The position numbers and the translations under genes are program-made. Under the pieces are notes generated by a model, which saw only the letters and a program-made list of their open reading frames with translations, was not told the DNA's origin and did not search any database. Positions 49,744 to 57,789 of a stretch of 64,000 nucleotides of DNA are shown here, piece after piece (position 1 is the first letter of the stretch; every line of letters starts with the position of its first letter). The stretch spans positions 62,001 to 126,000 of the forward strand of contig NZ_JSVU01000003.1 in assembly GCF_000952855.1 (NCBI RefSeq), in the 5' to 3' direction. The DNA is from Aequorivita vladivostokensis (lineage in GTDB: Bacteria > Bacteroidota > Bacteroidia > Flavobacteriales > Flavobacteriaceae).

Positions 49744-50148
49744 ATGGAAAAAATAACGCTACATAACCTTCCCTCAGACTTCCAGTTGAAAAAAAGATTG
49801 GAGACCGATATTGGCATGGTTTATTTTTATAATGGCATCGTTATTTTTGAAGCCAATGAAGGTGTGGTTCTTTCGTATAAAACTGGTTTTTCCATTTTGC
49901 TAAAAGGACTAAATTATTTAGGAACTAAACCTTGGGTATATATTTCCAATCGCGTGCATTCCTACTCCATTAAGCCGATGGATTACAAATATTTGAACAA
50001 AGTACCTACACTACGAGCCGTAGGAGTGGTAAATTATAGCGAAGTGGGACACACCAATGCAGAACTGGAGGCTAAGTTTTGCAAAAAACCCTTTCAAATG
50101 TTCGACAATCTTACAGAAGCCGCCATTTGGGGGAAAGGGTATTTATAA
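49744..50148 (+). CDS. SpoIIAA/STAS-like protein, intact paralogue
   Basis: 134 residues from ATG 49744. Alternating beta-alpha pattern ('GMVYFYNGIVIFEANEGVVLSYKTGFSILLKGLNYLG', 'KPWVYISNRVHSYSIKPMDYKYLNKVPTLRAVGVVNYSEVG') resembles the SpoIIAA-like fold; this assignment is by eye. It is the intact paralogue of the TGA-interrupted gene at 43634-44029. The stop codon overlaps the convergent menD stop by a few bases. Confidence 0.7.
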   Translation: MEKITLHNLPSDFQLKKRLETDIGMVYFYNGIVIFEANEGVVLSYKTGFSILLKGLNYLGTKPWVYISNRVHSYSIKPMDYKYLNKVPTLRAVGVVNYSEVGHTNAELEAKFCKKPFQMFDNLTEAAIWGKGYL

Positions 50149-51807
50149 AATGAATTTGAAGTAGTCTAAAAGCACCTTATCATTTATCGCTGCCGGCGTA
50201 AAAACTTCCAATAAAGCAGGACCTTCAGTTATTCTGAAGAAATCCCTCAGCGTTTTTTTCAAATCTTCTTTTCCGTGAATTGTTTCATATTTGAAACCAT
50301 ACATTTCCGAAAGCTGTTCGGCGTTTAGGTTGTGTTTTGTTTCGAAATAAGTATCAAAAATCTCCGTATCCTTTTCCCCCGGAAGAATTCTGAAAATACC
50401 GCCCCCGCCGTTATTCACGACAATTATTTTAAAATTTTTGGGAATATAATTGTTCCAAAGCGCATTGCTGTCATAGAAAAAACTGAGATCGCCGGTTATA
50501 AAAACCGTTGGCAAGCTTGAAGCGTAAGCCGCTCCTACCGCAGTACTCGTACTTCCATCTATTCCGCTGGTGCCTCTATTGCAGAATACTTCGGCAGAAG
50601 CGGGAATTTCAAAAAGCTGGGCGTAGCGAATCGTGGCGCTATTGCTCAATTGCAACTGGATATTTTGCGGAAGGCTGTGGAATATTTCACAAAAAACCAT
50701 AAAATCCGAGTATGGGATTGCAGTTTCATAAGTTGCGTGCCGCTGCAATCTATGTCGCTTTATTGCGAGCCAATGGCTTTGATAGTTACTTTCCACTAAA
50801 ATTGTCTTCGGAAGAAATTCAGCAAAAAAACCATTGACGCTTGTTTTGAAATGCTGCGACAGTACAAAATAAGTATCAAAGGCTTTCTTTGGATCCACGT
50901 GCCAATGTTCCGCTGGAGGAAAACTGCGCAGAAAGGCCTTTATCTTTTTTGAAACCACCATTCCGCCAAAGGTGAGTAGTATTTCGGGCTGCAATTTTTT
51001 GAAATCTCCATCGGTTAAAGGTGCAATCAGTTGGTCTATGGCCGTAATGAAATTTTCGTGGTGAAGGTTAGAAGTGGTCTCGGTCAACACCAAAACACTA
51101 TCGTCCTTTGCAAGTTGCTCCACAAAACGCATTTCCACACTATTTGGCGGTAATACTCCCACCAATACCATTTTGCGTTTACTGGAATTCCATCGGCTTA
51201 CAAAAGCATCCAGATTTTCCTCAACGCCTGCTGTCCGCTGTCGCGCAGGAACGTTCTGCGGCCAAACCAGTTGGTTTTCCACCGTGTGGTATAAAGGTTC
51301 GGAAAAAGGAATGTTTATATGAACGGGGCCGTTCAGCTCGATTGCCGTATTTAAGGCAACGTTTATTTCGGTTTCATTTTTAATTTGAAAATCTTCGCCT
51401 TCACTGCAATTTGCACTGTAAAGAATATGGTTTTCAAAAACGTTTTCCTGTCGGATGGTCTGCCCATCGCCAATGTCAATATAGTCTGCGGGCCTATCTG
51501 CGGAAATGACGACCAAAGGAATATCGCTATAGAATGCCTCGGCCACCGCGGGATAATAATTGAGCAAGGCCGAACCCGATGTACAGACGACCGCCACGGG
51601 CCTATTAATTTGCTGCGCGATACCCAATGCGAAAAAGGCGGCGCAACGTTCATCTACGATGCTAAAGCTCTTAAAATCGGGATGTTCTCCAAAACCGATG
51701 GTAAGTGGCGCATTGCGCGATCCGGGAGAAATAACTATATGGTCAATACCCTTGTCCAAACATAATTGCACAAGCGTTTGTGAGAGAATCTTAGTTGAGA
51801 ATTTCAT
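50143..51807 (-). CDS. menD: 2-succinyl-5-enolpyruvyl-6-hydroxy-3-cyclohexene-1-carboxylate synthase
   Basis: 554 residues from ATG 51807; an extended frame up to 51942 would overlap menF and run through the promoter box, so it is rejected. ThDP enzyme that joins 2-oxoglutarate to isochorismate in menaquinone synthesis. Conserved 'HIVISPGSRNAPLTIGF', 'VDERCAAFFALGIAQ', 'CTSGSALLNYYPAVAEA' and 'SADRP', and the ThDP motif region 'FITGDLSFFYDSNALWN..' with 'VVNNGGGGIFRILPG'. It is 31 bp after menF but has its own TACCTTTG box (51813-51820), 5 bp before ATG. Confidence 0.94.
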   Translation of the reverse strand: MKFSTKILSQTLVQLCLDKGIDHIVISPGSRNAPLTIGFGEHPDFKSFSIVDERCAAFFALGIAQQINRPVAVVCTSGSALLNYYPAVAEAFYSDIPLVVISADRPADYIDIGDGQTIRQENVFENHILYSANCSEGEDFQIKNETEINVALNTAIELNGPVHINIPFSEPLYHTVENQLVWPQNVPARQRTAGVEENLDAFVSRWNSSKRKMVLVGVLPPNSVEMRFVEQLAKDDSVLVLTETTSNLHHENFITAIDQLIAPLTDGDFKKLQPEILLTFGGMVVSKKIKAFLRSFPPAEHWHVDPKKAFDTYFVLSQHFKTSVNGFFAEFLPKTILVESNYQSHWLAIKRHRLQRHATYETAIPYSDFMVFCEIFHSLPQNIQLQLSNSATIRYAQLFEIPASAEVFCNRGTSGIDGSTSTAVGAAYASSLPTVFITGDLSFFYDSNALWNNYIPKNFKIIVVNNGGGGIFRILPGEKDTEIFDTYFETKHNLNAEQLSEMYGFKYETIHGKEDLKKTLRDFFRITEGPALLEVFTPAAINDKVLLDYFKFIL

Positions 51808-51812
51808 GCAGC

Positions 51813-51820
51813 GCAAAGGT
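51813..51820 (-). promoter_or_regulatory. -7 element of menD, 5 bp before ATG
   Basis: A perfect TACCTTTG in the 31-bp menF-menD gap, giving a possible leaderless internal promoter. Confidence 0.5.
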
Positions 51821-51838
51821 ACGAAGACGCCGAAAATA

Positions 51839-52906
51839 TTACAGCATTGGCGCCAATACTTGTAGCATTGTCTGCATTTTATTTTGGGTTTCCTGCCATT
51901 CATCGGCCGGCTGTGAGCCAATAGTGATACCGCCGCCCACATAGATGCGGGCCGTATTGTTTTCTATCTTCATACACCGCAGGTTAACCATTAGTGAGGC
52001 AGAAGCTCCATTTTCATTTACGGGTCCTAAAAACCCTGTGTAAAATTCACGGTTATATCCTTCGTTTTGGAGTATGAATTCCTTGGCGAATTTTTGTGGA
52101 CTGCCACAAACTGCAGGCGTTGGATGCAAGGCAGCGGCAATTTTTGTCAGCGTGGCTTTTCCCCTTTTTAAAATGCCGGTAATATCGGTTCTTAAGTGAA
52201 GCAACGACCCGGCGCGATATGTGTACGGATTGGAAACCTTCAATACCGAGGTTACGCGCTGCAGACTGTTGGTTATTGAATCGGTTACCATTTGTTGTTC
52301 GTCCAGTTCCTTTGGGCCCCAGGAAACCTTTTCCGAATTGTAAAAGGGTTGTGTTCCCGCCAGGGCCATGGTCTTAAAGGAGTCTGTCTCAACCCGCACT
52401 AAGGTTTCAGGCGTTGCACCACACCACATCCCCGTTTGCGGATGGTACCATATATATCGAAAGGCCGATGGATAGGCCGCAAACAAACGCTCAAACAATT
52501 GTTTAAGTGAGAAATTTGATAGTGGAAAATCTTTCGGACGCGAAATAACGATTTTGGTAGCCCTTCGTCGTTTTATATTGTCAATGGTTTTTTGAACTTT
52601 TTCCAAATAAGTTTTCCGCTCCGAAGCGTTTTCGGCTACCGGAACGGGCGTCAATTCAATAGTATTTCCCGATAATTCTGCACTAACTATTTCTGAGTCA
52701 TTCTCAGGAATAAAGTATGCTGAATCATTATACCCAAAAGGCGCGAAAACAAAACCGTTGGTCGTCAATTCGCTAATGGTACAAAGTTCTGGGCTCTTTT
52801 GAAACAAAGTAGAAACACTTTTTTGGTTCGGCAACGAATACACCACAAAGGGCAATCCTTCTTCAAAATGTTTTTCGATTTTTTCAGTGAGTAGGTTAAA
52901 GTCCAT
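51839..52906 (-). CDS. menF: Isochorismate synthase
   Basis: 355 residues. It converts chorismate to isochorismate, the first menaquinone step. The chorismate-binding fold is in the C-terminal 250 residues: 'KIVISRPKDF', 'MWCGATPETLVRVE', 'MALAGTQPFY', 'WGPKELDEQQMVTDSI', 'LHPTPAVCGSPQKFA', 'YNREFYTGFLGP' and 'VGGGITIGSQPADEW'. The start codon overlaps the stop codon of the thioesterase by one base. Co-transcribed with that gene and menD. Confidence 0.94.
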   Translation of the reverse strand: MDFNLLTEKIEKHFEEGLPFVVYSLPNQKSVSTLFQKSPELCTISELTTNGFVFAPFGYNDSAYFIPENDSEIVSAELSGNTIELTPVPVAENASERKTYLEKVQKTIDNIKRRRATKIVISRPKDFPLSNFSLKQLFERLFAAYPSAFRYIWYHPQTGMWCGATPETLVRVETDSFKTMALAGTQPFYNSEKVSWGPKELDEQQMVTDSITNSLQRVTSVLKVSNPYTYRAGSLLHLRTDITGILKRGKATLTKIAAALHPTPAVCGSPQKFAKEFILQNEGYNREFYTGFLGPVNENGASASLMVNLRCMKIENNTARIYVGGGITIGSQPADEWQETQNKMQTMLQVLAPML

Positions 52907-53328
52907 TAATTTTTTGGTAAGGTAAGGGTGGTAAGTTTTACGAGGGAAACGAGGGCGCCGTCTTCATTCGTAATTTTTATTTGCCAGAGCTGGGTGGTCC
53001 TTCCTTTGTGGATAATACTGGCATGGGCATATACATTACCATCGCGCACGCTTTTTACGTGGTTGGCGGCAATTTCAATTCCACGGATTATTACATCTTT
53101 TGCGTTCAAAAACATAAATGCCCCCGCACTGCCCACACTTTCGGCCAAGGCTACAGAGGCGCCGCCGTGCAAAACCCCATCGGGTTGATGAACCCTTGGC
53201 GTGACAGGCATTTTGGCAACGAGGAAATCATCGCCCACTTCGGTGAATTCTATGCCCAGTGTTTCCATTAAGGTATTTTGGCACATTTTATTGCAGGCCG
53301 CCAAAATTTCGTCGTTGGTGTACTTCAT
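52906..53328 (-). CDS. Hotdog-fold thioesterase (probable DHNA-CoA thioesterase)
   Basis: 140 residues. Hotdog motif 'RVHQPDGVLHGGASVALAESVGSAGAFMFL' with the catalytic Glu, and 'GIEIAANHVKSVRDGNVYAHASIIHKGRTTQLWQIKITNEDGALVS', the PaaI/MenI type. Lying first in a row with menF and menD, it is best explained as the thioesterase that releases 1,4-dihydroxy-2-naphthoate from CoA; this rests on context. A near-consensus -7 box on the minus strand lies in the divergent gap. Confidence 0.85.
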   Translation of the reverse strand: MKYTNDEILAACNKMCQNTLMETLGIEFTEVGDDFLVAKMPVTPRVHQPDGVLHGGASVALAESVGSAGAFMFLNAKDVIIRGIEIAANHVKSVRDGNVYAHASIIHKGRTTQLWQIKITNEDGALVSLVKLTTLTLPKN

Positions 53329-53338
53329 TGTATTGGTT

Positions 53339-53346
53339 TACATTTG
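53339..53346 (+). promoter_or_regulatory. -7 element (TACATTTG) of the esterase gene
   Basis: A perfect TAnnTTTG, 27 bp before ATG 53374, in the divergent gap with the thioesterase. Confidence 0.5.
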
Positions 53347-53373
53347 TAAAAATACAAAATTGAATTCAACAAA

Positions 53374-54015
53374 ATGAGCATCCAGAAAGAGGTTACCTAT
53401 ACAACTACGAATACATACCACACCCTCAATGAGTTAACCGAAAAAACCAAGAATGTATGGATGGTTTTTCACGGAATGGGCTATTTGAGCAAGTACTTTA
53501 TCAATTATTTTTCCGAATTAAATGCCGAAGAAAATTTCATCATTGCACCACAGGCTCCCTCAAAATATTACCAAGGAAATGATTTTAAGCACGTTGGCGC
53601 CTCTTGGCTTACGCGTGAAAATACACAACTTGAGACCCAAAATATACTGAAATATATCGACGCAATTTATGAAAAGGAGCTTGCCGAAACTACTGCAAAC
53701 TTAATAGTTATGGGCTATAGCCAAGGTGTTTCCATAGCTACGCGCTGGGTTGCCAGCCGTAAAGTTCAGTGTGATAAGCTTATTCTTCATTCGGGGGGAA
53801 TTCCAAATGAATTGCAACCTAACGATTTTGAATATCTCAAAACGGATGCCGAGGTAATCTATCTTTACGGAAACAAGGACCAGTACATTACAGAAGCCCG
53901 TGAGACTGAAGAGAAACTTAAAGGCACCAAACTTTTTCAAGATCGGCTGAAAATTGAGGTTTTTGATGGAATTCATGAGGTTAACAGGGAATTATTATTA
54001 AAACATTCCATATAA
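53374..54015 (+). CDS. Alpha/beta hydrolase (carboxylesterase/phospholipase type)
   Basis: 213 residues, no signal peptide. Oxyanion region 'WMVFHGMGYLSKYF', nucleophile elbow 'GYSQG', acid in 'YGNKDQYI' and His near the end ('DGIHEVNRE'), as in the small cytoplasmic carboxylesterase/phospholipase group. Substrate unknown. Monocistronic, promoter at 53339. Confidence 0.87.
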   Translation: MSIQKEVTYTTTNTYHTLNELTEKTKNVWMVFHGMGYLSKYFINYFSELNAEENFIIAPQAPSKYYQGNDFKHVGASWLTRENTQLETQNILKYIDAIYEKELAETTANLIVMGYSQGVSIATRWVASRKVQCDKLILHSGGIPNELQPNDFEYLKTDAEVIYLYGNKDQYITEARETEEKLKGTKLFQDRLKIEVFDGIHEVNRELLLKHSI

Positions 54016-54110
54016 TTTTAAGAATATTGTGTATTTCATCGAATAATTTTGTGTTTTAACTTCTTTTGTTTTTCTTTTACTTCGCTTTAACAACCAAATA
54101 GCCCCAAACT

Positions 54111-54824
54111 ATGAAAAAGGCAATATTTACCTGCGTATGTATGTTTATCGCGTCCATGGTTATGGCGCAGGTGAGCAAACAGGAAAAACAAGTTCTTTTA
54201 GATCTCTATACTGCAACTAATGGTCTGGCGTGGAATGTGCAATGGGATCTTGAGAAACCAGTCGATACTTGGTATGGGATAACAGTAGAGAATAATAATG
54301 TGACTGGAATTAATCTGTTGTTTAATAATTTGAACGGTGTTTTGCCTTCCTCGCTCGGAAATTTGAAAAATTTAAAGAAATTGGAATTATCCTTTAATCC
54401 CGTTTCGGGAGCTATCCCATCTGAACTTGGAAATTTGTCGAAATTAGAAGTTTTGGCCATAAATGGAACTGCTGTTAGCGGAAACATTCCCGAATCTTTA
54501 GGCCGACTCTCCAATTTAAAACAATTACACCTAAGTAGTAACCAACTAAGCGGGACCGTGCCTGAAAGTCTAGGTGAACTTCGCAAGATTGAAATCTTTA
54601 ACGTATTCGACAATGACCTTTACGGAACCTTGCCGCAGGGATTGGCCAGTTGCCCAAACCTTACCGAATTAATGGTTGCCGAAAATAATTTTACCAACCC
54701 TGATGACTTTTCAGTGATTTTGCTGTCAAATTCAGGTGCAAAAATCGATTTATTAAATAACTCCCCACAACTTGAACCCACTCAGTCCATTATAGCCATA
54801 GAACGGGACGAGAGTGAAGATTAA
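54111..54824 (+). CDS. Secreted leucine-rich repeat protein
   Basis: 237 residues. Signal peptide (MKKAIFTCVCMFIASMVMAQ). N-terminal cap of plant-like LRR proteins ('LLDLYTATNGLAWNVQWDLEKPVDTWYGITV') and about five LRRs of the plant-type 'LGNL-NLK-LELS-N-(V/L)SG-IP' pattern (70-190). Usually an exported interaction protein. The end 'ERDESED' is acidic and no T9SS domain is seen. Ends near a terminator at 54851-54878. Confidence 0.88.
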   Translation: MKKAIFTCVCMFIASMVMAQVSKQEKQVLLDLYTATNGLAWNVQWDLEKPVDTWYGITVENNNVTGINLLFNNLNGVLPSSLGNLKNLKKLELSFNPVSGAIPSELGNLSKLEVLAINGTAVSGNIPESLGRLSNLKQLHLSSNQLSGTVPESLGELRKIEIFNVFDNDLYGTLPQGLASCPNLTELMVAENNFTNPDDFSVILLSNSGAKIDLLNNSPQLEPTQSIIAIERDESED

Positions 54825-54850
54825 CACTATTTCTATTTCCTCATTTCCCA

Positions 54851-54878
54851 GCGGCCTGTAGTGGGCCGCTTATTTTTT
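54851..54878 (+). terminator. Terminator after the LRR gene
   Basis: GCGGCC with GGCCGC, loop of seven, then TTATTTTTTT. Confidence 0.85.
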
Positions 54879-54949
54879 TAAAAACCGATGAATTACATAT
54901 TTAATCGTTAAAATGTGTTGCTAGATTAGAAATTATTAGTAGATTGCGC

Positions 54950-55062
54950 CAGGTCTTTGACTCAGTGGCCCCCACCCACTCCAGAGACCTTAAAGCTTAA
55001 TATTTGGTTAAAAAACAAGCTTTTAAAATGGAGCGGCCTTTCTTAGGTCGCTCTTTTTTTTA
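54950..55062 (+). ncRNA. Candidate structured small RNA
   Basis: No protein frame of note lies in 54880-55140. Three consecutive hairpins are possible: AGGTCT (54955-) with AGACCT plus inner AGTGG/CCACT around a CCCCCA loop; AAAGCTT with AAGCTTT; and a closing terminator GAGCGGCC/GGTCGCTC with eight T (55031-55060). A transcript ending at that terminator would be about 100-130 nt. No convincing promoter was identified, and no match to a named RNA family can be claimed. Confidence 0.35.
55031..55062 (+). terminator. Terminator closing the candidate small RNA
   Basis: GAGCGGCC with GGTCGCTC (one G-T pair), then eight T. It resembles the LRR-gene terminator at 54851-54878 in arm sequence. Confidence 0.75.
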
Positions 55063-55138
55063 AAATGCGACGAGTGCTTTGGTGGTCTATATTAAATACA
55101 CAGAAAACAATTGAGATAATTTTATTTAAATTTCAATA

Positions 55139-55180
55139 TAAAAAACTGCCCAACGGTATTTTCAGCTGTTGGGCAGTTTT
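55139..55180. terminator. Bidirectional terminator
   Basis: A perfect 13-bp stem, AAAACTGCCCAAC with GTTGGGCAGTTTT, with runs of A/T on both sides; it serves the converging CarbopepD_reg gene on the minus strand. Confidence 0.9.
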
Positions 55181-55209
55181 CATTTTCGCAATTACTATCA
55201 ACAATAATT

Positions 55210-56484
55210 TTAACTCTTGTTTCGTTCCAACTTCCGTTGAATTTTATTAATTCCAGATTCTATGGATTCTTCGGGTTCAATAACGTTATAGGGGCCCCAA
55301 AAATCCGGGTCGGAAAAGCCGGAAACCGCATCGCTCATGACCACTGTGGGTTTCAACTTTTTCTCAATACTTGCCTTGGAGCCGGCAGCATTGTTTTCCC
55401 AGTCGGTTACAGCCATTTCGGTAGCCAACGTATAATTGGTATTGAAAAGCTTTCCTCTTTGGTCCACTTTAAAGGTAAGTTGCATATTGCTGTAGCCATA
55501 ATACCATTTTCCGTCCTTTTCGCGATAATCTACGTGATATGAAGTTTCCAAAGGATAGACGTTGATGTCATTGGGCTTCTTTTTCACAAACAACTTACTC
55601 GCTTCTTTTTCATTTACGATCTCCAAGTTGTAGCTCGCACTGGCCAGTGCCAATGTTTCGGCATCTATGTACAATGTTCCTTTGTAATACGCATCGACAT
55701 ACCTTTCCTTCTGTAAAAACGAAACCACAAATACCGGCCTGCTATTGATCGTACTTGGCGGCTCGAAATTGTAGGTATAGTCGCCAATGGTCTCATTGGT
55801 AAAAAGATATTCGGGATATTTCATCACATCTAAGTACAAAGCTGCAAATGGCCCGCCCTGCAACTTAAATGCCACGGTATCCAAACGTCTGTAATCCGTG
55901 CTTTTTCGGGCTTTGTGCAATTCTATCACATCTTTGGAATTGGACGTATAGGGTTGTCTATAAAGATTTACGACCGCTTCGGTAATGGAAACATTCCTGT
56001 TTCGTCTTTTGATGGTTTCCCGGTAAAAAGCGGTCATCACCGCCGGATCGTTCAAATTGTTTTCGGCTTTCTTCTCAAAAACCTTTTTTACCAAGGCTTC
56101 CGCATTGAGGTATGTAGCAATATTTACCTCTGAAAGCTGTGTTATTTTTGGCTCTAGCGCAATCTTGTTTTCCTTTTTTGAAAGTGTATTAAGGGAAATT
56201 TCCTTTGGTTGATACCCCAAGAAATTAAATACCAAGCTGCCATCGGTCATATTTTGCGGAACCTTCAACACAAACTTTCCTTCAATATTACTGATGGTGC
56301 TGATGTTGGTGTTTTTCAAATTTACACTTACCGCCTCCAGGGGCTCTTGGGTATTGCCGTCAGTAATCTTTCCCTTATATTCCACGTGATTTTTTAGTTC
56401 CTGTGCTGTAACTGTAGGTGCCAAAACTACCAAGAAACATAGCAGGGCCGTAGTGGAAAGTATTTTTGAAATAGTTGTTTTCAT
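55210..56484 (-). CDS. Secreted protein with carboxypeptidase-like regulatory domain
   Basis: 424 residues. Signal peptide ending near 'PTVTAQ'. N-terminal CarboxypepD_reg-like beta-sandwich (about 36-120: 'YKGKITDGNTQEPLEAVSVNLKNTNISTISNIEGKFVLKVP', 'FNFLGYQPKEISL'). The rest (125-424) has beta strands and the conserved 'MTAFYRETIKRR-..' and 'YVDAYYKGTLYIDAETLALASASYNLE' regions seen in large flavobacterial carboxypeptidase-regulatory-like proteins. It lacks a TonB-dependent barrel, so it is a periplasmic or outer-membrane-associated protein of unknown role. A near-consensus -7 box on the minus strand (complement of TAAAGATA, about 56542) would give a leader of about 50 nt. Confidence 0.8.
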   Translation of the reverse strand: MKTTISKILSTTALLCFLVVLAPTVTAQELKNHVEYKGKITDGNTQEPLEAVSVNLKNTNISTISNIEGKFVLKVPQNMTDGSLVFNFLGYQPKEISLNTLSKKENKIALEPKITQLSEVNIATYLNAEALVKKVFEKKAENNLNDPAVMTAFYRETIKRRNRNVSITEAVVNLYRQPYTSNSKDVIELHKARKSTDYRRLDTVAFKLQGGPFAALYLDVMKYPEYLFTNETIGDYTYNFEPPSTINSRPVFVVSFLQKERYVDAYYKGTLYIDAETLALASASYNLEIVNEKEASKLFVKKKPNDINVYPLETSYHVDYREKDGKWYYGYSNMQLTFKVDQRGKLFNTNYTLATEMAVTDWENNAAGSKASIEKKLKPTVVMSDAVSGFSDPDFWGPYNVIEPEESIESGINKIQRKLERNKS

Positions 56485-56689
56485 AATAGAAGGTTTTAAA
56501 TTAGTACACCTAAGTGAGCATCCTCTCTTTAAGAATGTACTCTAAAGATACGCCCTAAGCACCTAACTTTTAATTTGGCACGGCATTGATAACTAAATAA
56601 TTATAATTCTTTACTTCATTTTAAGCGTGGGGTATGGTTTGCAGGTTTTAACGTTCCTTCGCAGTGGTAGGAAGTTCCCTTTATTATTT

Positions 56690-57574
56690 ATGACGATGAA
56701 AATTATAGTTTTACTTTTCTCCATCTTTACTCTTCAAGGCCCTTCGATGGTTGGGCAGAATTCATCTTTGGAAAAGACAGCCGAGAATTATCTCAAAATA
56801 AAAGACCATCATATTTATTTTGAAGTGGCCGGAAATGGAAACCCAATCATTTTAATACACGGCGGCTATCTGGACCATAGCATTTGGAACAGCCAAGTAG
56901 AATATTTAAACCGTCACGGATATAAAACCATCATTTTTGACGATTTGGGCCACGGCAGCACCGTGAATGGCGAAGAGGAGCTTTACGGTTATGAAATTAT
57001 TGAACAGTTGCGCAGCCGGCTGAAACTTGATAAAATAAGCCTTGTGGGGCTATCATGGGGAGCGATGCTCGCTGTGGACTATAGTCTAAAATATCCAGAG
57101 AACGTAGAAAAACTCGTATTGATTTCTCCGGGAATGAACGGTTGGCAATATTTCAAAGATCCGCTGGCACAGCAAAATTACGACCTTCGGCAACTTGCCA
57201 AAAAAATGAACCAAAAGGCAATGTTTGTAGAATATTTCCAACGTAATTGGTCCGATGGCCCCGGCCAGCCTGCAACAAGGTTACGGAAACCCGTCCGGCG
57301 TTACATAGAACAAATTATATTACAAAATGTAAACGAGCATTGGAACGAATCGTGGTCCAAGCTCTCAAACAATACACAAATAAATACCATAACCAAAAAA
57401 ACGTTGCTGATCACAGGGCAATTGGATGCGTTGGACATTCATGAAATCGCCAAAGAATATCATCAAAATATTTACAATTCCCAATGGACGGAAATCAAAA
57501 ATGCAGCCCACACTCTTGTTTTAGAAAAACCCGAAAAAACGAATCGGTTGCTCGGAAAGTTTTTGAAGGAATAG
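56690..57574 (+). CDS. Secreted alpha/beta hydrolase
   Basis: 294 residues from ATG 56690 (an alternative ATG at 56696 gives 292). An upstream GTG frame adds 21 residues with no likely function. Signal peptide (MKIIVLLFSIFTLQGPSM). Catalytic set: 'LIHGGYLDHSIW' oxyanion, 'GLSWGAMLA' nucleophile, 'TGQLDALD' acid and 'NAAHTLVLEKP' histidine, with the extra lid region 'FVEYFQRNWSDGPGQPATRL'. Probable periplasmic esterase or proline iminopeptidase-like enzyme. Confidence 0.85.
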   Translation: MTMKIIVLLFSIFTLQGPSMVGQNSSLEKTAENYLKIKDHHIYFEVAGNGNPIILIHGGYLDHSIWNSQVEYLNRHGYKTIIFDDLGHGSTVNGEEELYGYEIIEQLRSRLKLDKISLVGLSWGAMLAVDYSLKYPENVEKLVLISPGMNGWQYFKDPLAQQNYDLRQLAKKMNQKAMFVEYFQRNWSDGPGQPATRLRKPVRRYIEQIILQNVNEHWNESWSKLSNNTQINTITKKTLLITGQLDALDIHEIAKEYHQNIYNSQWTEIKNAAHTLVLEKPEKTNRLLGKFLKE

Positions 57575-57733
57575 TTTCAGGTTTATTTTTCTCTTTCCTT
57601 CCACGTTTTTCAACAATATTTATACAGCTCCACATTCCAACACTCGGAAAAATTTATGTAAACTAAACGATAGTTTGCAAATTATCAATTCTGCTCATTA
57701 TTTTTCTAATCATAAATTGTAAATAATACTCAT

Positions 57734-57766
57734 AAAAAAACCGCAACCAATTAAGGCTGCGGTTTT
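57734..57766 (-). terminator. Terminator of dnaK
   Basis: AAAACCGCA with TGCGGTTTT; on the minus strand the second arm is followed by seven T, downstream of dnaK. Confidence 0.85.
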
Positions 57767-57789
57767 CACATTAATCTATTTCTAAAAGC

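Noticed and set aside
51808-51942. Longer MenD N-terminus
   Set aside because: It overlaps menF and the TACCTTTG box and lacks MenD similarity.
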